Shown here one piece after another: positions 7,985 to 16,979 of a stretch of DNA of 64,000 nucleotides. Each line of letters begins with the position of its first letter. The first letter of the stretch is position 1. The stretch is from assembly GCF_000422725.1 (NCBI RefSeq), contig NZ_AUGP01000018.1, forward strand, positions 302,193-366,192. The letters run 5' to 3'. This DNA comes from Flavobacterium subsaxonicum WB 4.1-42 = DSM 21790 (GTDB taxonomy: Bacteria; Bacteroidota; Bacteroidia; Flavobacteriales; Flavobacteriaceae). The notes under the pieces are model-generated. The model saw nothing but the letters and a program-made list of their open reading frames with translations. It did not search any database and was not told the origin of the DNA. Both the position numbers and the translations under genes were made by a program.

Positions 7985-9670
7985 ATGAATAAAAATGAAA
8001 ATTTGTTAAACGCAAATACAATTTCCTTTAGTGATATAATATCTAGCGATAATATTTATACAGTTCCTTTATTTCAAAGAGATTATTCTTGGAGGGAAGA
8101 GAATTTGGATGATTTATGGCTGGACATCGAAAATGCACGTGCAGATAGTACTAGGCATTATATGGGATCTATCGTACTAATAAAAAAAGAGAAAAAAAAC
8201 TTAGAAATAATAGATGGTCAGCAAAGATTAACGACTCTAAGTATCTTAGCTTTAAGCTGTATTAAAGTCATTAGTGAATTAATTGATTCGGATGTTGACA
8301 AAGATGACAATATTGATAGGAAAGATATTTTAATGCGAAAGTTTATCGGGTATAAATCAGCTAGGTCGCTGATGTTTTCACCAAAATTAAGACTGAATAA
8401 ATTAAATGATCCTATCTATTCTTCATATTTGATTCAATTTAGCAAGGTTCCAAATATCAATAGAGAAGCATCTTCAAATAAGTTATTGGTTGAAGCATTT
8501 GAATACTTTTATGATAAGATAAAAAAGGAAATTTTTGTAAATAGTGATATTAATGAAATAATTGACTTTTTAGAATTTGTTGGTGATAATTTACAATTTA
8601 TACAAATTACTGTTGTTGATGAATTAAACGCATATTTAGTGTTTGAGACATTGAATGACCGTGGAATTCCATTGACGGTAACAGATTTATTCAAAAATTA
8701 TTTGTTTTCCAGAGTTTCATCTGATGATCACGATCACATTAAAAACAAATGGGATAATATTTTAAAATTTATTAATTATAAAGATTTTTCAAATTTTTTG
8801 AGATATTTTTGGATATCTCGTAATAAGCTTATAACAGAAAAGGACTTATTTAAAGCTATTAAAAGGTCAATTACTAATCAGCAGGAAGTCTTCCAAATTA
8901 TAACTAATTTAGAAATTCATGCAGAAGTTTTTAATGCATTATCAGATCCTAATGATGAGCTATGGAAGGGTGAAAATGATATAATTAAATATCTTTCTGA
9001 ATTACAATTATTTGGTATCAAACAACCGTTTCCATTATTATTAGCTGCTTATGAGAAGTTTGATTTGCAAACTTTCGCAAGGGTTGTAAAAATATGTTCA
9101 GTTATTTCATTTAGATATTCTGTGATTTCGGGATTGAAAACAAACGTATTAGAGCAAACGTATAGTCGAGCTGCTAATAATATTTCGAAGGGGATAAGTA
9201 AGTCTGCTAAAGACGTATTTAAGGATGTGAGTAATTTGTACGTAACTGATGAAGTATTTACAAATCAGTTTACATTAAAGTCTATAAAAACATCAAAAAA
9301 TCGTTTAGTCAGATATATTATTTATGCTTTGGAAAATAAAGAAGCCAACACTGAAAAAAGTTACGATAAAGATAGTGGAACTATTGAACATATATTGCCA
9401 GAAAACCCCTCTATTGAGTGGAACAATTCATTTTTAAAAGATACCCAACTTGAATTTATCTATAGAATAGGTAACTATACCCTGTTGGAAAAAAAAATAA
9501 ATAAAGAGTGTGAAAATAAAGTTATAGAGGAGAAAGTCGATTTATATAAAACTTCAACTTTTCAACTTTCAAATAAATTTGATTACGAAGAGTGGACTCC
9601 AGCTAAGTTAAAACATAGACAATCGCAACTTGCAAAATTAGCTAAACAAATCTGGAGATTGGAGTATTGA
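7985..9670 (+). CDS. DUF262 + DUF1524 protein (GmrSD-like, probable anti-phage nuclease)
   Basis: A 561-residue fusion. The N-terminal DUF262 (GmrS-like, ParB/sulfiredoxin-fold) has VPLFQRDYSW at 27-36 and the nucleotide-binding motif DGQQR at 77-81 in IIDGQQRLTT. The C-terminal DUF1524 HNH-type nuclease domain has HILPEN with His469 and a downstream IGNYTLLEKKIN helix. In characterised relatives (GmrSD, SspE, BrxU) this pair degrades modified phage DNA in an NTP-dependent way. The gene is conspicuously more AT-rich than its neighbours, uses different codons, stands alone with no methylase or Ssp/Brex partner, and so looks horizontally acquired. A role in defence is inferred. Confidence 0.9.
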   Translation: MNKNENLLNANTISFSDIISSDNIYTVPLFQRDYSWREENLDDLWLDIENARADSTRHYMGSIVLIKKEKKNLEIIDGQQRLTTLSILALSCIKVISELIDSDVDKDDNIDRKDILMRKFIGYKSARSLMFSPKLRLNKLNDPIYSSYLIQFSKVPNINREASSNKLLVEAFEYFYDKIKKEIFVNSDINEIIDFLEFVGDNLQFIQITVVDELNAYLVFETLNDRGIPLTVTDLFKNYLFSRVSSDDHDHIKNKWDNILKFINYKDFSNFLRYFWISRNKLITEKDLFKAIKRSITNQQEVFQIITNLEIHAEVFNALSDPNDELWKGENDIIKYLSELQLFGIKQPFPLLLAAYEKFDLQTFARVVKICSVISFRYSVISGLKTNVLEQTYSRAANNISKGISKSAKDVFKDVSNLYVTDEVFTNQFTLKSIKTSKNRLVRYIIYALENKEANTEKSYDKDSGTIEHILPENPSIEWNNSFLKDTQLEFIYRIGNYTLLEKKINKECENKVIEEKVDLYKTSTFQLSNKFDYEEWTPAKLKHRQSQLAKLAKQIWRLEY

Positions 9671-9714
9671 AAGGTTAGGTGTTTAAAGCCTAATTTATCT
9701 TATTTGCGTTCTTT

Positions 9715-9752
9715 AAAAAAAAGCAGGCCCCGGAAACAAACGCTCCGGGGCC
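9715..9752 (-). terminator. Intrinsic terminator of the outer-membrane receptor gene
   Basis: A 9-bp stem GGCCCCGGA (9726-9734) with TCCGGGGCC (9744-9752); on the minus strand it is followed by the T-run complementary to 9715-9722. It may also stop transcripts from the DUF262 gene. Confidence 0.85.
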
Positions 9753-9821
9753 GTGCCTACCTAAACCCAAAAATATGAATGCATTTTTACTAATGCCTGA
9801 TTAAGAAAAGAGTGGGGAATG

Positions 9822-12236
9822 TTAGAACATACCGCCGCCGCCCTGCTTGGTATTGTCTTCGCGCTGTTTGCGCTGCATAGCCCTGTTTTTACCGGCACCA
9901 AACATATAGTTCATGCCAAAGTAAACCGTGCGGCTCTCCCACCTAAAGTCGCCCGTTTGCGGGAAAGGATTGTTAGCGTCGAACCTGTAGCGCATGGTTT
10001 TAAACATATCGTTAAACCTAACGCTCAGGCTCATTTTATTGTCTAAAAGGCTGTAGCGTGCGCCACTGTCTACCTTATACATTTCTTTGCTGTTGTTTTG
10101 TACACCGTCTACACCGCTTCGGTAAAAACCGAAAAGTAAAAAGCTCAGGCGGCTGTTAACCCTAAAGTTACTGTTAAGCCTTGCATTAAAGGCGGCAACA
10201 TCTACACTTTTAATAGTAGGTTCGTAGTCGTCTACAGTGCCCGGTACCAGAACCGATACGCTACCTTTTTGAGATATCTGGCTAAAATCAATCGCCGGCT
10301 GCACATCCCACCATTTGGCAATTTTATAGTTGGCCGATAGTTCAAAGCCAAAAGCAGTATTGTTGCTAAAGTTGGCAAAGCTCATAATCTGGTCGTCCGG
10401 GTTCTCTGTGTTTTCGTCCGGGTACAGTATCCTGCTAATTTCATTATCAATAAGTCGGTAAAACACACCCCCCGTAATAGACGATCCTTTACCAAACATC
10501 CTGGTGTAGTTAACCTCTACGCTGTTGGTAAACTGCGGCTCCAGGTACTGGTTACCTAAAGACGTTACCAACGGAGTACTGAACTCCCTAATAGGTTTGG
10601 TTTGCTCCAGGCTTGGCCTGTCTACACGGCGACTGTAGCTAAATTGCAGCGTGTTTTTATCGTTAACGCTATAGGTTACGTAAGCCGACGGGTACAATGT
10701 AAAATACTTGTTCTGGAAGGTAATCTGGCCTTTGTTAAAGTTGGCGTCCGATTTATAGTGCTCAAAACGGGCACCCAGCTGGTAGCTGAATTTACCCAGC
10801 TTTTGGCCAAAAGTGGCATACGCCGAATAAATATCTATATCATAGCTGTACATCGAGTTTTGCAGCGCCGGGTTGGTAATAGTGCTGTTGGTAGTCCTGT
10901 AGGTATTATCGCTACGGATAAGTCGCGACTCGGCGCCCAGCTCTAAAGTAGATTTGTCGTTAAGCGGGTTAACATAATCCAGGTTAAGGGTGGTGTTGCT
11001 ACGCTTATCTAAAATATTGTCGTTATAAACGTTAATAGAGTCGCCCACGGTAGTATTAAAATCGGCAAGCTGGGTTTGCTTATAGTCGTTGTAATTACCT
11101 TCAAAATCAAGATTGTGGCCCTCTTTTTCAAACTTGTGCTTGTAAGCAATATCGTAAGTATTGTTGCGGTTATCGGTATCGTAAGTAGAAAGCTGAGTAA
11201 CAGCCTGGCGGTCTACACCTGCCGGATACGTAATATAAGTGTCTACATTGCCCTTGCCGTTAGTGTAGTTAAGGTTGGTGTAGGCCGATAGGGTATTGTT
11301 ATCGTTTATGTAATAATCCATGCCCAGCTTACCAAGGTACGACTCGTTATCGTTAACAATAGCAAGGTTCTGGTCAGAGTTAATGCTGTCTAATCTAACT
11401 ACGTGGCCGGTATTAAAATATTTGCCAAAGTTGCTGCCGCCGTTACCAAAAAAGTTAACCTTTCCGGTGCGGTAGTTCATATCCAGCGAGTTGTTATATT
11501 TTGGAGTTTCGCCAAAAGTAATGCCGGAGTTGAAGCTGCCGTTAAAACCATCGTTAGCGTTTTTGTTAAGTATTATGTTTATAATACCGCTCATACCCTC
11601 GGGGTTGTACTTGGCGCTTGGGTTGGTAATCAGCTCAATTTTCTTGATCGATGTACTGGGTATCTGCTTAAGCAATTGCGCCGGGTCTATACTTGTTGGC
11701 CTGCCGTCTATCAGCACCCTAACGTTAGAGTTTCCGCGTAGTGATATCTTGCCGTCCTGGTCTACGTTAACCGATGGTATGTTGTTCATAATTTCGCTCG
11801 CAGTTCCGCCCGCAGTAGTAAGGTCGCGGCCTACTGTAATAACCTTGCGGTCCAGCTTTTGCTCAATGGTAGAGGTTTCCTTTACAATATTAACCTCGTC
11901 CAGCGTAGTGGCTTCTTCGGTAATAATTATGTTTCCTAAAGACAGGTCTTTTTTACTGTCCGATAAGTTAGCCGCAACCACAACAGTCTTGTAGCCCATA
12001 AACTGAATTTCGACACTGTAGTTTTTAAGGGCAAGTTTGTTAACGTTAAAGGCACCATTATCGTCGGTAATGCCGCCGGTAATAACCGCGCCGTTTTCTT
12101 TAACCACAATATTTACGTAGGGCAGTGGCTGGTTGGTGGATTTATCGGTGACCTTACCGGAAATGCTACCCTGGGTTTGGGCAGTAACAGACAGTATGCT
12201 CCCAAAAAGGAGCACAAATAGCAATTTAAGTTTCAT
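9822..12236 (-). CDS. Outer-membrane beta-barrel family protein (TonB-dependent receptor type)
   Basis: An 804-residue outer-membrane protein. Signal peptide to VTAQ (about residue 19); carboxypeptidase-regulatory-like domain from SISGKVTDKSTNQPLPYVNI (about 24-100); plug domain with GTASEIMNNIPSVNVDQDGKI near 140 and RVLIDGRP near 175; then a long barrel (OMP_b-brl_3 type). The C-terminus is unusual: after the last aromatic strand it ends in a charged tail and GGGGMF instead of a terminal Phe on a strand. No SusD-like partner is adjacent. Substrate unknown. A hairpin sits in its 5' leader (12251-12285). Confidence 0.9.
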   Translation of the reverse strand: MKLKLLFVLLFGSILSVTAQTQGSISGKVTDKSTNQPLPYVNIVVKENGAVITGGITDDNGAFNVNKLALKNYSVEIQFMGYKTVVVAANLSDSKKDLSLGNIIITEEATTLDEVNIVKETSTIEQKLDRKVITVGRDLTTAGGTASEIMNNIPSVNVDQDGKISLRGNSNVRVLIDGRPTSIDPAQLLKQIPSTSIKKIELITNPSAKYNPEGMSGIINIILNKNANDGFNGSFNSGITFGETPKYNNSLDMNYRTGKVNFFGNGGSNFGKYFNTGHVVRLDSINSDQNLAIVNDNESYLGKLGMDYYINDNNTLSAYTNLNYTNGKGNVDTYITYPAGVDRQAVTQLSTYDTDNRNNTYDIAYKHKFEKEGHNLDFEGNYNDYKQTQLADFNTTVGDSINVYNDNILDKRSNTTLNLDYVNPLNDKSTLELGAESRLIRSDNTYRTTNSTITNPALQNSMYSYDIDIYSAYATFGQKLGKFSYQLGARFEHYKSDANFNKGQITFQNKYFTLYPSAYVTYSVNDKNTLQFSYSRRVDRPSLEQTKPIREFSTPLVTSLGNQYLEPQFTNSVEVNYTRMFGKGSSITGGVFYRLIDNEISRILYPDENTENPDDQIMSFANFSNNTAFGFELSANYKIAKWWDVQPAIDFSQISQKGSVSVLVPGTVDDYEPTIKSVDVAAFNARLNSNFRVNSRLSFLLFGFYRSGVDGVQNNSKEMYKVDSGARYSLLDNKMSLSVRFNDMFKTMRYRFDANNPFPQTGDFRWESRTVYFGMNYMFGAGKNRAMQRKQREDNTKQGGGGMF

Positions 12237-12250
12237 TGTTCGTTAATTAT

Positions 12251-12285
12251 ATCCTGCCTTTTGGTGGTTGGCCTAAAGGCAGGAT
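12251..12285 (-). promoter_or_regulatory. 11-bp hairpin in the leader of the outer-membrane receptor gene
   Basis: ATCCTGCCTTT (12251-12261) and its exact reverse complement (12275-12285) flank a 13-base loop, 15-49 bases upstream of the ATG. There is no T-run, so it is not a terminator. It may be an mRNA-stabilising or regulatory leader structure. Confidence 0.45.
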
Positions 12286-12477
12286 GATTGATTGATGATA
12301 CCCATAAGACCATTATTGATAAAAAATGTTACAAATTTTTTTGAAAAAATTTTTATTTAGAATGATTATAGCAGTTATTTTTTTGAAAGGGAGAAAGTTA
12401 GGAGATAGTAAAATTTTTTGAAAGTTTAGCAAGGAGCCATAAAGAAGCCGCAAAGAGAAAGAACAATCATAGTCGTG

Positions 12478-13073
12478 CAGTCCTCTCCCTAACCCTCTCC
12501 AAAGGAGAGGGGACAGCTACACTCAAATGTTATTAGCAGTATGCTGTACTGTACCCGTTCCTGGCTCCCCTCTCTTTCGGAGAGGGGTTGGGGGTGAGGT
12601 TAATACGGGTTTATTTCGCGCCCAGTCCTCTCCCTAACCCTCTCCAAGGGAGAGGGAACAGCTACACTTAAACGTGATTAGCAGTATGCCGCACTGTACC
12701 CGTTCATGCTCATCTCTCGGAGACGGGTTGGGGGTGAGGGCAACCGCGTTACGATAAAGTAATTATGTTAAGACTAAGATACCCGTTCCAGGCTCCCCTC
12801 TCCTTCGGAGAGGGGTTGGGGGTGAGGTTAATACTGATTTTATTTCGCGCCCAGTCCTCTCCCTAACCCTCTCCCCAAGGAGAGGGGACAGCTACACTCA
12901 AACGTGATTAACGGTATGCCGCACCGTACCCGTTCTTGGCTCCCCTCTCCTTCGGAGAGGGGTTGGGGGAGAGGACAACCGCATTACGATAAAGTGATTA
13001 TAGTTTAGACTAAGATGCCGCATTATACCCGTTCATGCTCCCCTCTCCTTCGGAGAGGGGTTGGGGGAGAGGA
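12478..13073. repeat. Array of GC-rich palindromic intergenic repeats
   Basis: Three units start CAGTCCTCTCCCTAACCCTC at 12478, 12623 and 12852. Each carries the hairpin-forming phrases CCCTCTCC...GGAGAGGGG and CTCCTTCGGAGAGGGG followed by TTGGGGG(T/A)GAGG, plus a shared spacer (ACAGCTACACT..., GTACCCGTTC). Units two and three also share an ACGATAAAGT segment and end with a second hairpin. Total about 600 bases, non-coding. Such palindromes recur in many bacterial genomes; here they sit in the gap between the receptor gene and argS. Confidence 0.9.
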
Positions 13074-13195
13074 CTATAAGATTACAGTCTGACGCCTCAA
13101 ACAAGCTTAATCAACCTAAAAATCAACACCTTCCCTATAATTTAATTAACAAATTATTTAAAGTTTTTCCTGTCAACAGGTTGCCGAAATATCGT

Positions 13196-13203
13196 TATCT
13201 TTG
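13196..13203 (+). promoter_or_regulatory. -7 box of the argS transcription unit
   Basis: TATCTTTG matches TAnnTTTG and lies 23 bases before the argS ATG. Transcription from here probably continues into the SGNH/SGNH/MBOAT genes. Confidence 0.7.
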
Positions 13204-13225
13204 CACGCTTTAAAAAATTATACCA

Positions 13226-15316
13226 ATGGCGTTACCTCAAATACTTACCCTTCACGTACAAAAAGCTGTAGAGGCTTTGTTTGGCATATCTGTAGAAAAG
13301 ATAGAACTGCAGGCTACCCGGAAGGAATTTGAGGGCGATATTACTATGGTAATTTTCCCACTTTTAAAGGTGGTAAAAAGCAACCCGGTAGAGCTGGGCA
13401 ATAAAATTGGCCAGTACCTGGTAGACAATACCAATATTGTAAGCCGTTACAACGTAGTTTCGGGCTTTTTAAATATTGTTATTGGTGATAACTACTACAA
13501 AGACTTTTTTAACGAGATAAAAGCCGATGAGCATTTTGGCACCGTGCAGCCCGTAGAAGGCGGCAAGGCCGTAATGGTAGAATATGCATCGCCAAACACC
13601 AATAAGCCACTGCATTTGGGCCACGTGCGCAATGTGCTGCTGGGCTATTCGGTAGCTAATATTGTAAAGGCATCGGGTAAAAAAGTGTATAAAACCCAGG
13701 TAGTTAACGACAGGGGCATCCATATATGTAAAAGCATGCTGGCGTGGGAGAAATTCGGTAACGGAGAAACCCCCGATAGCACCGGCCTTAAAGGCGATAA
13801 GCTGGTAGGTAAATACTATGTGGCGTTTGAAAATGAATTAAGGAAACAAACTACACCTATTCGCGAAGATCTATTTGCGAATAACTTTAGTAACTATCCG
13901 GAGCTTGAATCTAAGGTTTCAACCCTTAATCAGGAAAGGAAGAATTTTGCAGATAAGATAAAGAATGCTGTAGCTGGATTAGAAATTCCTTCTAATGCTA
14001 ACGGTAAAATAACTGAAGCGTACAAAGCCGGTAAAGAAGGTGTAAACACTTTTAAAAGCATTGTAAAGGCAGTTAAAGATGATAGGTCGGAAGAGGTTTC
14101 AGAAAAAGAAATTTCTCAGTTTGAAAAAAACGTAAAGTCTATTATTACGTTAGAAAATAAAGAGTCGGAAAAAGTTTCTGAAATTCTTGAAATAGCAAGG
14201 GCACAGACCCCTATAATGAAAGAAGCCCAGGCCATGCTCCTTAAATGGGAGGCAGGCGATGAGGCTGTACGTTCGTTATGGGCTACCATGAACGGCTGGG
14301 TATACAAAGGCTTTGAAGAAACCTACACTAATATTGGTGTAGACTTTGATAAAAATTACTACGAGAGCAATACTTATTTATTAGGTAAAGATGTTGTAGA
14401 GCAGGGGCTTGCCAGCGGCGTATTCTTTAAAAAAGAAGACGGCTCGGTATGGATAGACCTTACCGAAGACGGCCTCGACGAAAAACTGGTGCTGCGTAAA
14501 GACGGTACATCGGTATACATGACCCAGGATATTGGTACCGCCATACAGCGTGTTAAAGATTTTCCGGATGTTGGCGGTATGGTGTACACTGTGGGTAACG
14601 AGCAGGATTATCACTTTAAAGTGCTGTTCCTTATCCTTAAAAAGCTTGGTTTCGACTGGGCTGCCAACCTGTACCACCTTTCGTACGGAATGGTCGACCT
14701 TCCTTCGGGTAAAATGAAAAGCCGTGAGGGTACCGTGGTAGATGCCGACGACCTGATGGCCGACATGACCGAGACTGCCCAAAAAATTGCCGAAGAACTG
14801 GGCAAGCTTGAAGGTTATTCTGTTGAAGAAAAAACCAAACTGTATAACATTATTGGCCTTGGTGCCCTTAAATACTACATACTTAAGGTAGACCCTAAAA
14901 AACGCATACTGTTTAACCCCGAAGAATCGGTAGATTTTGCAGGTAACACGGGTCCGTTTATACAATACACCTACGCCAGGATCCAGTCGCTGCTGCGCCG
15001 TGCCGATTTTGATATTTCGGTTACGCTTGCTCCGGAGGATATCCAGCTTCACGAAAAAGAAAAAGAGGTTATAAAACTGGTGTCAGAATATCCTGCTGTA
15101 ATTCAGGATGCTGCCGCAAGCCATAGCCCAGCCCTTATTGCCAACTATGTGTACGAGCTGGTGCGTGCTTACAACTCGTTTTACCAAACCGTACCGGTAT
15201 TGGGTACTGAGGTGCTAAACGAAAAAATATTCAGGATACAGCTATCTAAAAAAGTGGGCGAAACTATAAAATCGGCGTTTGGGCTGCTGGGTATCGGCGT
15301 GCCAGACCGTATGTAA
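13226..15316 (+). CDS. argS: Arginyl-tRNA synthetase with a ~100-residue internal insertion
   Basis: Charges tRNA-Arg in the cytosol. Class I hallmarks are clear: HLGH at 130-133 (PLHLGHVRN), the KMSKS-equivalent KMKSR at 496-500, the NEQDYHFKVL segment, and a DALR anticodon-binding domain ending GIGVPDRM. The protein is 696 residues where flavobacterial ArgS is normally about 590. The excess maps to about residues 206-327 (nt 13841-14206), between the two active-site motifs, where a lysine/glutamate-rich helical segment replaces a short charged helix. Both flanks are canonical and the frame is open. Inside the segment the DNA is more AT-rich than its surroundings. It has no intein splice residues. 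Confidence 0.96.
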   Translation: MALPQILTLHVQKAVEALFGISVEKIELQATRKEFEGDITMVIFPLLKVVKSNPVELGNKIGQYLVDNTNIVSRYNVVSGFLNIVIGDNYYKDFFNEIKADEHFGTVQPVEGGKAVMVEYASPNTNKPLHLGHVRNVLLGYSVANIVKASGKKVYKTQVVNDRGIHICKSMLAWEKFGNGETPDSTGLKGDKLVGKYYVAFENELRKQTTPIREDLFANNFSNYPELESKVSTLNQERKNFADKIKNAVAGLEIPSNANGKITEAYKAGKEGVNTFKSIVKAVKDDRSEEVSEKEISQFEKNVKSIITLENKESEKVSEILEIARAQTPIMKEAQAMLLKWEAGDEAVRSLWATMNGWVYKGFEETYTNIGVDFDKNYYESNTYLLGKDVVEQGLASGVFFKKEDGSVWIDLTEDGLDEKLVLRKDGTSVYMTQDIGTAIQRVKDFPDVGGMVYTVGNEQDYHFKVLFLILKKLGFDWAANLYHLSYGMVDLPSGKMKSREGTVVDADDLMADMTETAQKIAEELGKLEGYSVEEKTKLYNIIGLGALKYYILKVDPKKRILFNPEESVDFAGNTGPFIQYTYARIQSLLRRADFDISVTLAPEDIQLHEKEKEVIKLVSEYPAVIQDAAASHSPALIANYVYELVRAYNSFYQTVPVLGTEVLNEKIFRIQLSKKVGETIKSAFGLLGIGVPDRM

Positions 15317-15341
15317 TTTTTACACAACAACACACCCTCCC

Positions 15342-16979
15342 GTGAGCCAGAACAAGCCTTATTTTTTTCAGTCGTTTGCCATAGTGGTGCTTTCTATTGC
15401 GGCCTTGTATGGCTTTAAGCAATATTTGCCTGCCAAGATATTTACAGAAACCGGCAGCACCAAAAATGTTGTGGTAGACAGCCTTATGCTCGAAGCATCG
15501 GAAGGTGCCGATAGTGCTGTTGCAGAAAAAGACACGCTTTCTAATACTAAAATTTCTTTTCAGGAAACCAACGGTGTAAAATTTCCTGCCGAAACGTTTG
15601 AAGATTACAAGGGCTACCAGCACCTTATAGCTTTTTACGAAAAGCTGATGCAGCTGGAAAACACCCAGCAGGGCAACGTGCGCATTGCTTATTTTGGCGA
15701 CTCGATGACCGATGGCGATATGATTGTTAAAGACCTAAGGTCAAGCCTGCAAAACCGCTTTGGCGGAGAGGGCGTGGGCTTTGTAAATATAACATCAGAG
15801 TCGGCTCCATCGCGCAGCACGCTAAGCCACTCGTTTTCGGGCAACTGGAAAACGCAGTCGTACCTTAATGTAAAAAATCCAAGAAAACCCTTTGGCATCA
15901 ACGGGCATGTGTTTTTTGTAAAGCACGATACCGTAAGCCCGGTTTGGGTAAAATATAAAGCCAGTAAGCTAAACCACCTTTCCAGCCTTAATAACGCTAC
16001 CCTGTTTTATGGCAGGAGCGGCAACACTAAGGCAAAAATGCAGTTTATTGTTGGGGCCGATACCATTACTAAAAAACTAAGTGCCGGCAACATTTTAAAT
16101 ACGGTACCGGTTAGCGGTGGCGATGTAAAATCGTTCAGGGCTAACTTTATAGCGGCAGATTCTATTCCGTTTTACGGCTTTAATTTTGACGATGGCCGTG
16201 GCGTGCACGTAGATAACTTTTCTAACCGCGGTAACTCCGGTTTGCCTATTGCTACCTTCAATACCAATTTAATGAAGGCCTTTAACGAAAAGCTGGGTTA
16301 CGACCTTATAGTGCTGCATTACGGCACCAACGTGCTTAACTACGGCTCGCTTAACTACAGCTGGTACGAAAAGAAAATGAGCAGGGTAGTGGCGCATTTA
16401 AGGGAGTGCTTTCCCGGTGTGGCCATCCTTATTATATCTACTGCCGATAAAAGCAGTAAGTACGGTACCGAGATGAAGACCGACTCTGCTGTGGTACCCC
16501 TTACCCTGGCACAAAAACGCTATGCGGTACAGACGGAATCAGGTTATGTAAACCTATACACCCTAATGGGCGGCAATGGCTCTATGGTTAGATGGGTAGA
16601 CGATGTGCCTGCCTATGCCAATAAAGATTATACCCACTTTAACTTTAGGGGTTCTAAAAAAATATCCGACCTTATTTACAGTCAGTTAAATAACGGTTAC
16701 GAAAAATACAAAGCGCTGCGTGGCGGTAAGCCATTGCCTAAAGAGCCAAAAAGAGATTCGGTTTTTCAGGTAGCACGGCCTAAACCGGTACAGCCGGTGC
16801 CGGTAAGCAAACCTGCAACCGATAGTTTTAAGCTTAAGCCTGCCGCACAACCGGTAAAAAAACCGGCGCAGCCTGCATTTAAGCCTGCCAAACCTACGGT
16901 GCCACAGCCTAAAGTAAATCAAAAACCTTTAGAGCCCGTTACGGCGCCCGTAATAAAAGATACTGCCAATGCCCAATAA
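15342..16979 (+). CDS. Membrane-anchored SGNH-fold hydrolase/acetyltransferase
   Basis: About 545 residues from a GTG start at 15342 (25 bases after argS); the longer frame would overlap argS. An N-terminal anchor (about residues 8-25) is followed by an SGNH domain: block I YFGDSMTDGD with Ser121, block III LHYGTNVLNYG, block V DYTHF with Asp429 and His432. The last ~80 residues are Pro/Lys-rich low complexity (repeats of KPAxP and QPVK), likely a flexible periplasmic tether. With the LysM-SGNH and MBOAT genes that overlap head to tail downstream, it likely acts as an O-acetyl transfer or esterase component on a cell-wall polymer, like PatB or AlgJ/AlgX. Substrate is inferred. Confidence 0.82.
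   Translation: MSQNKPYFFQSFAIVVLSIAALYGFKQYLPAKIFTETGSTKNVVVDSLMLEASEGADSAVAEKDTLSNTKISFQETNGVKFPAETFEDYKGYQHLIAFYEKLMQLENTQQGNVRIAYFGDSMTDGDMIVKDLRSSLQNRFGGEGVGFVNITSESAPSRSTLSHSFSGNWKTQSYLNVKNPRKPFGINGHVFFVKHDTVSPVWVKYKASKLNHLSSLNNATLFYGRSGNTKAKMQFIVGADTITKKLSAGNILNTVPVSGGDVKSFRANFIAADSIPFYGFNFDDGRGVHVDNFSNRGNSGLPIATFNTNLMKAFNEKLGYDLIVLHYGTNVLNYGSLNYSWYEKKMSRVVAHLRECFPGVAILIISTADKSSKYGTEMKTDSAVVPLTLAQKRYAVQTESGYVNLYTLMGGNGSMVRWVDDVPAYANKDYTHFNFRGSKKISDLIYSQLNNGYEKYKALRGGKPLPKEPKRDSVFQVARPKPVQPVPVSKPATDSFKLKPAAQPVKKPAQPAFKPAKPTVPQPKVNQKPLEPVTAPVIKDTANAQ

Noticed and set aside
12478..13073. CRISPR array
   Set aside because: The units are 145-230 bases, themselves palindromic, with homologous rather than unique spacers, and no cas genes are present.
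13841..14206. Intein in ArgS
   Set aside because: The insert lacks a splicing N-terminal Cys/Ser block, a terminal His-Asn followed by a nucleophile, and endonuclease motifs, and is too short for a typical intein.
14381..15052. Long antisense ORF (223 codons) opposite argS
   Set aside because: It lies wholly within argS on the opposite strand, with no recognisable domain; a shadow of biased codons.
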